DNA of 64,000 bases from Devosia oryzisoli (GCF_014837245.1 NZ_JACYFU010000001.1:372001-436000); one strand, 5' to 3'; positions 18,734-26,910 are shown, numbered from the stretch's first letter. Made by a program: numbers and translations. Notes: a model not told the origin generated them from the letters alone.

Positions 18734-19227
18734 GCACCGCGGACGACATTGCGCTGGTCAAGCGTCAGGAGGCAGAACTGGTCCTTCGCGCCTTCGACGA
18801 AGCAGTCGCTTTTGATCTCGGCTCGGCCATTCGCGCCCGCGCCCTGGCGGAGAACCTCTCGCTGGTGGTGGACGTGCGCACCTGGGACCGGCAGTTGTTC
18901 TTTGCCGCCACGCCCGGTACGGCCGCGGACAATTCCGAGTGGGTGCGTCGCAAGGTCAATACCGTCCGCCGCTTCCAGCGCGCCAGCTACCGCATGGTGC
19001 TGGAGCGGGGCGAAGCTCCATTCAGTGCGCAATCGGGTGCCGATCCGGCCGACTTCGTCATTGCCGGTGGTGGGTTTCCCATTCGCGTCGAGGGCGCGGG
19101 CATCATCGGAGCGGTCACGGTGTCGGGGCTGCCCGGGCGCAAGGATCACGGCGTCGTCGTCGATGCCCTTTGCGACCATCTCGGCCGTGACCGCGCCACC
19201 TACGCCCTGCCGGAGCCCACAGAGTGA
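18730..19227 (+). CDS. Heme-degrading/HbpS-like domain protein (UPF0303 type)
   Basis: The 165-residue protein matches the GlcG/HbpS-like fold of the UPF0303 group: helix AIRARALAENLSLVVDVRTWDRQLFFAATPGT, then the SEWVRRKVNTVRRFQRASYRM segment and a C-terminal FPIRVEGAGIIGAVTVSGLPGRKDHGVVVDAL. The G.VGAI.VSG-like motif is typical for the family. Some relatives bind heme or cobalamin; activity here is unproven. It overlaps the upstream GFA gene by 4 nt and the downstream PhzF gene by 4 nt, a sign of translational coupling and perhaps a shared pathway. Confidence 0.85.
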   Translation: MSTADDIALVKRQEAELVLRAFDEAVAFDLGSAIRARALAENLSLVVDVRTWDRQLFFAATPGTAADNSEWVRRKVNTVRRFQRASYRMVLERGEAPFSAQSGADPADFVIAGGGFPIRVEGAGIIGAVTVSGLPGRKDHGVVVDALCDHLGRDRATYALPEPTE

Positions 19228-20108
19228 AGCTCGACTACCTCCTCCTTGACGTCTTCACCGACAAGCCGCTGACCGGCAACGGCCTTGCCGTGGTGCTGAG
19301 GGCGGACGGCCTGCTCGACGGGGAGATGCAGGCCATCGCCCGGGAGTTCAACCTCAGCGAGACAATCTTCCTCTGCAAGCCCCGCATGGAGCGCAACACG
19401 GCCTGCGTCCGTATCTTCACGCCGCATGAAGAACTGCCCTTCGCCGGCCACCCCACGGTCGGCGCCGCGGTGGTGCTCGGCATGCAGACCAAGGCGAGCG
19501 CGGTGCGGATCGAGGAGAAAGTGGGGCTCGTGACGGCGCTCTACGAGAAGATCGACCGCCGCACGGGCGAGGCGCGGTTTACCTTGCCGCGCCTGCCGGC
19601 GCGGCTCGCCGCCCTTCCGGACCGGCTGGGACTGGCCCAGGCGCTGGGCATCGAGGTGGAGGACATCGGTTGCGAAGGCTATGCGCCCGCCGTGTTTTCG
19701 GCAGGCGTCACCTTCCATCTGGTCCCAGTGCGGAACGCGTCGGTGTTGCGCCGCATCGCGGTCAATCAGGCGTTGTGGAGCACGGTGTTCCACCATGATC
19801 ACAACTCCGCCTATGTCTTCACCACCACGCCCGACGAGCCTGACACGGAGCTGGCAGCACGGATGTTCGGCATGGGTCTGGGGGAGGATCCGGGCACCGG
19901 CTCTGCCGCTGCGGCGCTGATCGGGCTCCTGGCCGAACAGGTTCCGTTCGCAACGGGCCAGGCCGAGTTTCAGCTCCGCCAAGGGGTGGAGATGGGCCGC
20001 CCCTGCCGCATCACGCTGCAACTGCGCAAGCAGGATGACCAGCTTGTACACGGAGCGATCGGCGGCCGGGCCGTGGTGGTGGGCGAAGGCATGCTGGACC
20101 TCGGTTGA
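19224..20108 (+). CDS. PhzF-family isomerase/epimerase
   Basis: The 294-residue protein starts with the family opening DYLLLDVFTDKPLTGNGLAVV, followed by FNLSETIFL carrying the catalytic glutamate (near 47) and RIFTPHEELPFAGHPTVGAAVVLG (about 63-86); the second half has the matching GEDPGTGSAAAALIGLL loop. PhzF folds into two diaminopimelate-epimerase-like halves and catalyses proton shifts or isomerisations, in phenazine synthesis or in unknown routes. No other phenazine genes are present, so a phenazine role is unlikely. GTG overlaps the previous stop by 4 nt. Confidence 0.92.
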   Translation: MKLDYLLLDVFTDKPLTGNGLAVVLRADGLLDGEMQAIAREFNLSETIFLCKPRMERNTACVRIFTPHEELPFAGHPTVGAAVVLGMQTKASAVRIEEKVGLVTALYEKIDRRTGEARFTLPRLPARLAALPDRLGLAQALGIEVEDIGCEGYAPAVFSAGVTFHLVPVRNASVLRRIAVNQALWSTVFHHDHNSAYVFTTTPDEPDTELAARMFGMGLGEDPGTGSAAAALIGLLAEQVPFATGQAEFQLRQGVEMGRPCRITLQLRKQDDQLVHGAIGGRAVVVGEGMLDLG

Positions 20109-20244
20109 AGCCGCGCGGCGCAGGCGGGTAGCCTTCGTCCCGTGGCGCGCAAACACCGCCAGGGCAGGCGTTTGCAGAACACATCCTCTTTCCCTTTCCC
20201 GGCACGCCGATTAATCTTGGTGCGGGACGTTTGGGGGAAGGACG

Positions 20245-20673
20245 ATGGACATCGTCATCAATCTACTGATCTGGGTCCACATCGTTGCGTTTGTGGCCGG
20301 TGGTTCGAATTCGGTGGTGGGGCCGGTGATCGGGGCACGGTTGGCCTCAGCGTCGCCGGACCAGCGCGCCGGCTATTTCGGCGTCATGAATGCCCTCAGC
20401 CAGGTGGGCAAGGTGGCCATGGTGACGCTGCTGGTGACCGGCCCGCTGGTCCTTTTCCTCAAATATGGCGGGCTAGGCGGCGCGTCGATCTGGTTCTGGA
20501 TTAAGATGGCGCTGGTTGCGCTGATGCTCGCTGCCATCATTTATGGCGGCATCCAGTTCAAGAAGTCGCAGGCTGGCGATGCCGCGGCCGGTCATCGGGC
20601 CGAAGCGGCCCACAGGGTCACGGGGCTCGCCTTTCTTGGCGTCCTGCTTGCGGCCGTCTTCGCCTTCGGCTGA
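20245..20673 (+). CDS. Four-helix integral membrane protein (DUF2269/CopD-like)
   Basis: The 142-residue protein has four predicted membrane helices, starting MDIVINLLIWVHIVAFVAGG, with a conserved-looking histidine in the first helix, a second helix around GKVAMVTLLVTGPLVLFLKYGG, and a final LAFLGVLLAAVFAFG. The pattern of a helix-1 histidine and a GP motif resembles small DUF2269 or CopD-type proteins that may bind heme or copper, but this is a resemblance only. A GGGGGAAGG ribosome site precedes the ATG. It is an isolated gene upstream of the leuA leader region. Confidence 0.72.
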   Translation: MDIVINLLIWVHIVAFVAGGSNSVVGPVIGARLASASPDQRAGYFGVMNALSQVGKVAMVTLLVTGPLVLFLKYGGLGGASIWFWIKMALVALMLAAIIYGGIQFKKSQAGDAAAGHRAEAAHRVTGLAFLGVLLAAVFAFG

Positions 20674-20855
20674 TCGCTCACAGGGCAAGGGGGGGCGGCG
20701 TTGGCGCGTGCCAAGAAAAGTTTCGTTTTGCGCTCGGCCGGTCTTGCACCGCGGGATCGTTTCGCGCATTGTTGAGCCATCGACAAGCGTACCAGAGCGT
20801 ACTCATGCAGCGCCGTCGCGCCAAAGCCATTGCAATCGCCCAGCAGCAGGTCCTG

Positions 20856-20927
20856 ATGACCAGGCTTGTGCTGGCTGCTGGCCTGCTGCTTCTGCCCGCG
20901 CTTTTCCTCCTTCTTATCAGCCCCTGA
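20856..20927 (+). CDS. Leucine-rich short peptide, candidate leuA leader peptide
   Basis: ATG at 20856 opens 23 codons ending at TGA 20925-20927. The peptide contains LVLAAGLLLLPALFLLL; 10 of its residues are Leu. The stretch GLLLLPA is strikingly like the GLLLLNA of the enterobacterial leu leader. It ends 115 nt before leuA, and its stop codon is in the 5' arm of a hairpin. A longer in-frame start at 20805 gives a 40-residue protein with an Arg-rich N-terminus, which could instead be a real single-helix membrane peptide. Neither start has a strong ribosome site, so the assignment is tentative. Confidence 0.42.
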   Translation: MTRLVLAAGLLLLPALFLLLISP

Positions 20928-20964
20928 TCACCGGCAGCTCGGCAAGCGAGCGGGTCGTCAGGGG
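20921..20964 (+). promoter_or_regulatory. Hairpin overlapping the stop of the leucine-rich leader
   Basis: CCCCTGA (20921-20927) pairs perfectly with TCAGGGG (20958-20964); inside, GCTCG and CGAGC can form a second stem. No T run follows, so it is not a classical terminator. Ribosome position on the leader would decide whether it forms. Confidence 0.4.
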
Positions 20965-21042
20965 ATTACGCCACAGCCGAACACCACGATGTCCGGCCTG
21001 CAGAATCGCATTCTGGGCCGCCCGATAGGAAAAGTGCCGATC

Positions 21043-22602
21043 ATGTCCGCCACTACTCAGAGTAACAAAGACCGCGTCTTCATCTTCGACACCACGCTGC
21101 GCGATGGCGAGCAATCGCCCGGCGCCACCATGACGCTCGAGGAAAAGCTGCAGGTCGCCGAAACGCTCGACGACATGGGCGTCGACATCATTGAGGCCGG
21201 CTTCCCCATTGCGTCGAACGGTGATTTCGAGGCGGTCGTGGCCGTGGCCAAGCACGTCAAGCGCGCCACCGTCGCCGGTCTTGCCCGCGCCATCACCGCT
21301 GACATCGACCGGGCCGGCGAAGCCGTGCGCCACGCTCGTCGCGGCCGCATCCACACCTTCGTGTCCACCTCGCCCATTCATCTGGCGCACCAGATGAAAA
21401 AGACCGAGGACGAGGTGATCGAGATCATCGCCCGCACGGTGGCGCAGGCCCGCAATCTGGTGGACGATGTCGAGTGGAGCGCCATGGACGCCACCCGCAC
21501 GCCCATCGAGTTCCTGAAGCGCTGCGTCGACACCGCCATCAAGGCCGGTGCCACGACGATCAACCTGCCCGACACCGTGGGGTACGCGGTTCCTGACGAA
21601 CACTTCCGCATGTTCAAGGAGATCATCGGCAGCGTGCCGAACGCCGACAAGGCGATCTTCTCGGTGCATTGCCACAACGACCTGGGCATGGCCGTTGCCA
21701 ATTCGCTCGCCGGCGTGGCCGGTGGCGCCCGACAGATCGAATGCACGATCAACGGTCTGGGCGAACGCGCCGGCAATGCTGCGCTGGAGGAGGTGGTGAT
21801 GGCGCTGCGGACCCGCGCTGATGCCATGCCCTACTACACCGAGATCGAGACGACACACCTGTCCCGGGCCAGCCGCATCGTGGCCGCAGCGTCGAATTTC
21901 CCGGTGCAGTACAACAAGGCGATCGTGGGCAAGAACGCCTTCGCGCATGAGAGCGGCATCCATCAGGACGGCATGCTCAAGAACGCCGAAACGTACGAGA
22001 TCATGACCCCTGCCAGCGTCGGCATCAAGGAAACGACGCTGGTCATGGGCAAGCATTCGGGCCGTGCCGCCTTCAAGGACAAGCTGCGCGAGCTGGGCTA
22101 CGAGTTGGGCGACAACGCCTTCCAGGAAGCGTTCCAGCGCTTCAAGGATCTGGCGGACCGCAAGAAGCATGTCTACGACGCGGACATCATCGCGCTGGTG
22201 GATGACGAGGTTGGCTCGGCCGGCGACCGCATCAAGCTGGTCGACATGGAGGTCGTCTCCAAGACCGGCGGCGTGCACAGCTGCACCATGACGCTGTCGG
22301 TGGATGGCGAAGAAAGCACCGTCACCTATGATGGGACAGGGTCGGTGGACGCCATCTTCAGCGCCATCAAGCAGGCGGTCGGCCAACAGCCGCATCTTGT
22401 GCTCTATGCGGTGGACGGCGTGACCGGCGGCACCGACGCGCAGGCCTCGGCCCATGTCCGCCTCGAGCTCAACGGTCGCATCGCCTCTGGCAATGCCGCC
22501 GAGCCGGACACTTTGGTGGCCTCCGCCCGGGCCTATCTCAACGCGTTCAATCGCGTCATGATCGAACGCGGCGCCGCCGCGCAGGGCGCCATGGCTGGCT
22601 GA
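21043..22602 (+). CDS. leuA: 2-isopropylmalate synthase
   Basis: The 519-residue enzyme begins its catalytic TIM barrel with FIFDTTLRDGEQSPGATMT (about 12-30), the HMGL-family signature 1 containing the metal-binding Asp, and has SVHCHNDLGMAVANSL (about 207-222) and GLGERAGNA (about 243-251). A linker and the C-terminal LeuA regulatory domain (about 390-510) follow, the site of leucine feedback. It condenses 2-oxoisovalerate with acetyl-CoA to start leucine synthesis. ATG at 21043 is chosen; an in-frame ATG at 20989 would add 18 residues but lies in the leader. TAGGAA lies about 12 nt upstream, somewhat far. Confidence 0.97.
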   Translation: MSATTQSNKDRVFIFDTTLRDGEQSPGATMTLEEKLQVAETLDDMGVDIIEAGFPIASNGDFEAVVAVAKHVKRATVAGLARAITADIDRAGEAVRHARRGRIHTFVSTSPIHLAHQMKKTEDEVIEIIARTVAQARNLVDDVEWSAMDATRTPIEFLKRCVDTAIKAGATTINLPDTVGYAVPDEHFRMFKEIIGSVPNADKAIFSVHCHNDLGMAVANSLAGVAGGARQIECTINGLGERAGNAALEEVVMALRTRADAMPYYTEIETTHLSRASRIVAAASNFPVQYNKAIVGKNAFAHESGIHQDGMLKNAETYEIMTPASVGIKETTLVMGKHSGRAAFKDKLRELGYELGDNAFQEAFQRFKDLADRKKHVYDADIIALVDDEVGSAGDRIKLVDMEVVSKTGGVHSCTMTLSVDGEESTVTYDGTGSVDAIFSAIKQAVGQQPHLVLYAVDGVTGGTDAQASAHVRLELNGRIASGNAAEPDTLVASARAYLNAFNRVMIERGAAAQGAMAG

Positions 22603-22651
22603 TTTCATTGTTCCCTTGCCCCGCCAGCGGTGGCCGGGGCAGGGGGAACCC

Positions 22652-23149
22652 ATGACATACGATCTGATTGCCGTTTCACGTCCCGAACATTGGCGCCCGT
22701 TCCACGACATCCGGCGGCAGGAACTGTTCGAAGCCAAGGGCCGGTTCGGGATCTACGACGACAACCATCCCGACGATGTCGCGGCCTTTGCGCACCCATT
22801 TCTTCTTGTTTTCGAGGGGCGGCCGATCGGCACCACCCGCCTCGATCTGCATGGTGACGTCGCGATCTTCCGGCTCGTCGCCATCACTGCCGCAGAGCAA
22901 GGGCGGGGCCACGGTCGCGTTCTGGGCGCCATGGTGGAGGAAAAGGCTCGCGAGCTCGGTGCCGCGACGCTTTACGTCAATGCCGCGGCGGATGCCGTCG
23001 GCTACTACGAAAAGACCGGTTGGTCGCGGTATGAGTGGGATCGAGCAGAGCTGGTTGGTCTCTCGGTCGCTTGCGTCCAGATGCGGAAGCTGTCTAGGCA
23101 TTATCGCAGTCTGCCAGGGCAGGAGCGGTGCGATGACGAGCTGGGCTGA
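22652..23149 (+). CDS. GNAT-family N-acetyltransferase
   Basis: The 165-residue protein has the acetyl-CoA-binding core of GNAT enzymes: VAIFRLVAITAAEQGRGHGRVLGAMVEEKARELG (about 71-105), including the Q/RxxGxG/A loop EQGRGHGR, followed by LYVNAAADAVGYYEKTGWSR typical of motif B. It acetylates an amine, substrate unknown. AGGGGGAA lies directly upstream of ATG 22652. The end overlaps the next gene by 17 nt, so the two are probably co-translated. A hairpin (TGCCCCG 22617-22623 with CGGGGCA 22635-22641) precedes the ribosome site. Confidence 0.87.
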   Translation: MTYDLIAVSRPEHWRPFHDIRRQELFEAKGRFGIYDDNHPDDVAAFAHPFLLVFEGRPIGTTRLDLHGDVAIFRLVAITAAEQGRGHGRVLGAMVEEKARELGAATLYVNAAADAVGYYEKTGWSRYEWDRAELVGLSVACVQMRKLSRHYRSLPGQERCDDELG

Positions 23150-24080
23150 ACTGCGCGGGATGCTGCTGGCGCTGGCGGCGATCCTCACCCTCATTCTGGT
23201 CCTGATAGCGTGGACTCCCGGTGTCCCCGGGGAAATGCTTCTGCAGAGTCTGCGGATGCATATCATTGTTGTCAGCCTGGGCGTGGGTGCGGCCCTGCTG
23301 GTAGCCGGTGCCCGCTGGCGGGGATTGCTCTTTCTGGCTGTCGTCGCCCTGGCCGCGGCGCAGACGATATTCCTCGTGAACGAGTTGCACGCCCGGCGTA
23401 CAAGTGCGGCGGCGGTGCCGGTTGCGGAGCTGAACGTCCTCAGCTTCAACACCCTCACCGGCAATCCACGTGGCGCCGAGGTGGTCCGCCAGATCGCCGC
23501 CATGCAGCCTGATGTCGCCATCATCATGGAGACACCCGGCATCGAGCAGCACCTGTCGGAAATGGAGACGGCGCTGCCTTATCACCTCGGTTGCGACGCC
23601 TCGGCGACCTGCGACCTGTCCGTCTGGTCGCGTTATCCCATCCTTGAAAGCCGGATGCTGCTCCTGCCGCCCTTCAACCGCGAACGTCTGGCGGTGATCA
23701 AGATCGACGTGGGCGGCACGCCGATGACCATTGTCGGCTCGCACTGGTCCAAGCCCTATTTCGACGAAGCCTCGTGGTTCGAGGCAGAATACCTCAAAAA
23801 CACCCTCAATGAACTTGAGGGGCCCATCCTGTTGTCGGGCGATTTCAATGCGGCTCCATGGTCGGACACGTTGACTTACCTCACGCGCCAGAGTCGGCTC
23901 GTGCCTCCGCCCTCACATCCCGCCACCTGGCCGGTCGTTGCCGGATCGTTGGGTGTCCCCATCGACAACATGTTCACGCGGGGGGCGGCGCAAATCGAAG
24001 AGATAGAAGCCGGTGGGGACAGTTTCGGCTCGAACCATCGATATCTGCTGGCCCGCGTCGCGCTTTACGGCGCATCCTGA
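23133..24080 (+). CDS. Membrane-anchored endonuclease/exonuclease/phosphatase (EEP) family protein
   Basis: The 315-residue protein has three N-terminal membrane helices (about 8-30, 40-60, 65-85) and then an EEP domain facing the periplasm: LNVLSFNTLTGN (metal site), VAIIMETPG with the catalytic Glu, VGSHWSKPY, LLSGDFNAAPWS (GDFN motif) and a final GSNHRYLLARV (SDH-like His). Members cleave phosphodiester or phosphoester bonds in DNA, sphingomyelin-like lipids or inositol phosphates. ATG at 23133 lies inside the upstream GNAT gene. The gene overlaps tail-to-tail with the aminotransferase on the other strand by 16 bp. Confidence 0.86.
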   Translation: MTSWAELRGMLLALAAILTLILVLIAWTPGVPGEMLLQSLRMHIIVVSLGVGAALLVAGARWRGLLFLAVVALAAAQTIFLVNELHARRTSAAAVPVAELNVLSFNTLTGNPRGAEVVRQIAAMQPDVAIIMETPGIEQHLSEMETALPYHLGCDASATCDLSVWSRYPILESRMLLLPPFNRERLAVIKIDVGGTPMTIVGSHWSKPYFDEASWFEAEYLKNTLNELEGPILLSGDFNAAPWSDTLTYLTRQSRLVPPPSHPATWPVVAGSLGVPIDNMFTRGAAQIEEIEAGGDSFGSNHRYLLARVALYGAS

Positions 24081-25180
24081 GCGCGTTGGACCGCCAGCGG
24101 CAGCGCTGCCGCGAGAATATCGAGTTCATCGTCGGGCGCCGCACTGATGCGGATGTATCGGTCAAGGCCCGGAGCCATGGGCTTGCGGATGAAGATCCCG
24201 TCGCGTGCCATTTCCGCCAGAATACGCTGCGCAAAGGCGGCGTCGCGTTGGCAGTCGATCGCGACAAAATTGGTCGCCGTAGGCAACGCCTCAAGACCGG
24301 CTGCGGAGGCGATGCTGCTGATCCTGTCGCACGCCGCGCGAATACTTCTGACTACCCAGTCGAGGTGCTCGGCATCGTCGAGAGCGGCGAGGGCGGCGAC
24401 CTGCGCCTGACGGTTGACGCCGAAATGATTGCGGATGCGGTCGAAGGCTCCAACCACGCTGGGGTGGCCGATCGCATAGCCACACCGAAGGCCTGCCAGG
24501 CCAAAGGCCTTGGAAAACGTGCGTAGGCGCAGCACGTTCTGCTGGTCCGGATCGAGCGGTGGCAGCGCATCGGGTGGTGCCAGCTCGCCATAGGCTTCGT
24601 CAAGCAGAAGCAGGCAGTCGGAAGGCAATGCGGCGGCGAAGGCGGCAACTTCCGTTGCCGGCCAACATGAGCCCATGGGATTGTCGGGATTGGCCAGATA
24701 GACCATCCGCGCCCCGGAGCGGTGCGCAGCCGCCACCAGCCCCTCCAAGTCTTCGCGCACGCCGCTATAGGGCACGGCGACGATGCTGCCGCCAAAACCC
24801 GCCACATGATAGTTCAGCGTCGGGTAAGCGCCGAGCGATGTGACGACACGGTCCCCGGCAGCAATGAACAGCCGCACCGCCAGTGCCATCAGCCCGTCAA
24901 TTCCCTCGCCGACGGCTATGTTGCCCATATCAACGCCAAGCCTGTTGGCCAGTGCCCGCCGCAAATCAAAGTTTTCAGGATCGGGGTATCGCCAGACATC
25001 CGGCGCTGCGGAGCAGAGAGCGTCGATGACGCGCGGGCTCGGGCCGAACCGTGATTCGTTCGCCCCCAGCCTTGCTTGTACCGGGCGGCCCCATTGCCGC
25101 TCGAGCGCTTCTGGACCGACAAATGGCACTGTCGCCGGCAGGTCTGCAACGAGGGCTGTGAAGGGCGGGTGATCGGTCAT
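24065..25180 (-). CDS. Class I/II PLP-dependent aminotransferase, HisC-like
   Basis: The 371-residue protein has the fold-type I aminotransferase features: RLGANESRFGPSP near residue 43, GEGIDGLMAL phosphate-binding segment, YLANPDNPMGS (about 160-170), LLLDEAYGE and the PLP-lysine motif RTFSKAFGLAGLRCGYAIG (about 215-233). The nearest well-known relative is histidinol-phosphate aminotransferase, but such paralogues also act on aromatic amino acids. ATG at 25180 is chosen because GGAG lies 6-7 nt upstream; starts at 25186 and 25201 are in frame. It stands alone, with no his genes nearby, so histidine synthesis is not assured. Confidence 0.88.
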   Translation of the reverse strand: MTDHPPFTALVADLPATVPFVGPEALERQWGRPVQARLGANESRFGPSPRVIDALCSAAPDVWRYPDPENFDLRRALANRLGVDMGNIAVGEGIDGLMALAVRLFIAAGDRVVTSLGAYPTLNYHVAGFGGSIVAVPYSGVREDLEGLVAAAHRSGARMVYLANPDNPMGSCWPATEVAAFAAALPSDCLLLLDEAYGELAPPDALPPLDPDQQNVLRLRTFSKAFGLAGLRCGYAIGHPSVVGAFDRIRNHFGVNRQAQVAALAALDDAEHLDWVVRSIRAACDRISSIASAAGLEALPTATNFVAIDCQRDAAFAQRILAEMARDGIFIRKPMAPGLDRYIRISAAPDDELDILAAALPLAVQRAQDAP

Positions 25181-25456
25181 CTTCATCTCCGGTGGGAGCA
25201 TAGCCAGCTCACCACGATTCGGTCTTCATAGGCGGGCGATGGTGGTCGCGATCATTCTGTCCCGGCAGTTGTTCACAGACTCCCACACCTGGTCATCGCC
25301 CGCACACGCCCATGCGCCAAGGGTCTTGACCCCGGCAGGCAATGGGCGCCGATTTAGGTCGAATGCAACCGATTGGGTCAAGTATTGAAGAACTATGCAC
25401 GTCCACCCTGAGCAGGCGCCCAAAGAGGGCGAATCACGCTTTGAGGAGACTTGCCC

Positions 25457-25666
25457 ATGCCCCCAACCTATGTGCTCGCGCGTGACCATCTGGAGCGAGC
25501 GGCCGTTATTCTGCAGGGCGGCGACGACCGCTCTTTGCAACTGCGCAACATTATCGAGCGCACCATCAGCCTGATCGAAGAATTCGAGCCGGCGGCCCCC
25601 ACACGAACCGACAATGTAGTCGATTTCACTGCCTATCCAGCCGCACGCATCGCCTGGGCGCGCTGA
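25457..25666 (+). CDS. Small conserved-looking protein, unknown function
   Basis: A 69-codon frame starts at ATG 25457 with GAGGAG 9 nt upstream and ends just before a strong terminator, which makes it a likely real gene. The product has a central helix (RDHLERAAVILQGGDDRSLQLRNIIERTI in outline, positions 8-38) and an acidic tail with no signal peptide or membrane helix. Dinucleotide pattern and codon use are like the neighbours. I cannot assign a family. TTG at 25451 is a possible alternative start. Confidence 0.6.
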   Translation: MPPTYVLARDHLERAAVILQGGDDRSLQLRNIIERTISLIEEFEPAAPTRTDNVVDFTAYPAARIAWAR

Positions 25667-25672
25667 CGGTCG

Positions 25673-25705
25673 CGCCGGTGCCAGAAGGCGCCGGCGACCT
25701 TTTCT
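25673..25705 (+). terminator. Intrinsic terminator after the 69-residue gene
   Basis: CGCCGGTGCC (25673-25682), loop AGAA and GGCGCCGGCG (25687-25696) form a 10-bp stem with one G-U pair, followed by ACCTTTTCT. It touches the 3' end of the convergent mscS gene. Confidence 0.78.
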
Positions 25706-26489
25706 ACCCAGTGAAGTTGTTTTCCCGGGCCAGAGTCTGGGACAGCCGCTCCTGGAGCGTAAAGCGGGCATTGTCCCACTGGCGGCTGCGCACCGGCACC
25801 CGGACCGTCAGGGTCATCGCCGTGTCGGTGAAACCCTCCACCACCACTTCTACCGCTCCCGCCTGCTGCTCGTCGCCCAACTGCAGCGCATTGCCCAGCA
25901 CTGATCGCACCCGTCCCAGATCGGCCTGACGCGGCACGCTAAAACTCATCGAAATGAGGCGGCTCGGTTCGCGGCTCCAGTTGATGATGCGAGCATTGGA
26001 CAGTCGCGAGTTGGGCACGAACATGTAGACATTGTCTTCCGTGCGCAGTTGGGTCCCAAACAGCCCGATCTCTACCACCGTTCCGGCGATCGTGCCCTCC
26101 GCGTCGATCCTGTCGCCCACGTTGAACGGTCGCAGTAGCACGAGCAGGATGCCCGCGGCGATGTTCGAAAGTGTACCCTGCAAGGCTAGGGCTATGGCCA
26201 GGCCTGCTGCACCAAGTACTGCGAGGATCGAGGCCGTCTGCACCCCGAACTGTCCCAACACCACGACAACGGTGACGAGGATGATGCCGTACCGCACGAC
26301 CTGCGAGAGGAGCGGAGCGATGGTCTGGGCGCGATTGAGGCGCCCGGGCAGCAGCCTGATGACCTGGCGCGAGAAGAAGTTGGCGATGAACCAGCCGGCG
26401 GCCAGAACGAGCAGTGCACTGAGCACCGACCAGGCCCCCGCCAGGAGCCAGGTGGCGGAGACGCCGAAAAGTGTCGCTGTAGTAGCCAT
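25704..26489 (-). CDS. Small-conductance mechanosensitive channel, MscS family
   Basis: The 261-residue protein has three membrane helices; the third, pore-lining one reads ILAVLGAAGLAIALALQGTLSNIAAG (about 88-113) with the Ala/Gly packing pattern of MscS, followed by the beta domain GILLVLLRPFNVGDRIDAEGTIAGTVVEIGLFGTQLRTEDN and a C-terminal alpha-beta domain. These channels open under membrane tension and release solutes on hypo-osmotic shock. Length is near that of E. coli MscS (286). A 14-bp palindrome lies 26 bp upstream of the start. Confidence 0.94.
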   Translation of the reverse strand: MATTATLFGVSATWLLAGAWSVLSALLVLAAGWFIANFFSRQVIRLLPGRLNRAQTIAPLLSQVVRYGIILVTVVVVLGQFGVQTASILAVLGAAGLAIALALQGTLSNIAAGILLVLLRPFNVGDRIDAEGTIAGTVVEIGLFGTQLRTEDNVYMFVPNSRLSNARIINWSREPSRLISMSFSVPRQADLGRVRSVLGNALQLGDEQQAGAVEVVVEGFTDTAMTLTVRVPVRSRQWDNARFTLQERLSQTLARENNFTG

Positions 26490-26515
26490 TTATCCGTCGC
26501 AAGAGAGTGATCGAG

Positions 26516-26529
26516 ATGCGTTAACGCAT
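26516..26529. repeat. Perfect 14-bp palindrome between mscS and tRNA-Lys
   Basis: ATGCGTTAACGCAT is fully symmetric and lies 26 bp upstream of the mscS start (minus strand). It could be an operator for mscS or part of the tRNA promoter region; no regulator is adjacent. Confidence 0.35.
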
Positions 26530-26636
26530 GAACGTGTACCTGGATGTGGAATTTTCGAGAAACTGTGGCGAGCCGCTGGACAGCCCCAGATCGCTTTGCT
26601 AGAGAGGCGCCAACTTTGGTGCCGGGCGCAAAAGCC

Positions 26637-26712
<76 letters not shown>

Positions 26713-26867
26713 AAGTTTTCCCTTCATTTGGCCAGGAAGGCTTCCCCCACGGGGATATTTCGGCGCGGCTAGTCTGTCGCCGATCTGTCATGGCTCGCCG
26801 CTGCGCCGGCCCCGAACTGCCACTTTCGTTGAGGTCGTGCATTGTGGGCTTGCAGATGCCGCTCGTG

Positions 26868-26893
26868 CACGTTAGCGCAAGCGTGACTTTTTT
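26868..26893 (+). terminator. Intrinsic terminator or attenuator just before terC
   Basis: CACGTT (26868-26873) and AGCGTG (26880-26885) pair with one U-G, loop AGCGCA, followed by AC and six T residues (26888-26893). It ends only 17 nt before the terC start, so it either ends the tRNA transcript or controls terC as a leader terminator. Confidence 0.6.
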
Positions 26894-26910
26894 ACTGATC
26901 GGGACGTCAT

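Noticed and set aside
22603..22651. Terminator between leuA and the GNAT gene
   Set aside because: TGCCCCG/CGGGGCA is a real stem but is followed by GGGGGAA, the ribosome site of the next gene, not by a T run.
20917..22737. 606-codon minus-strand frame across leuA
   Set aside because: Antisense shadow of leuA; His/Arg/Gly-rich and spans past the leuA ends without any domain.
26713..26910. yybP-ykoY manganese riboswitch ahead of terC
   Set aside because: The leader ends in a terminator, but I could not find the conserved GGGGAGUAG-type and loop motifs, so I kept only the hairpin.
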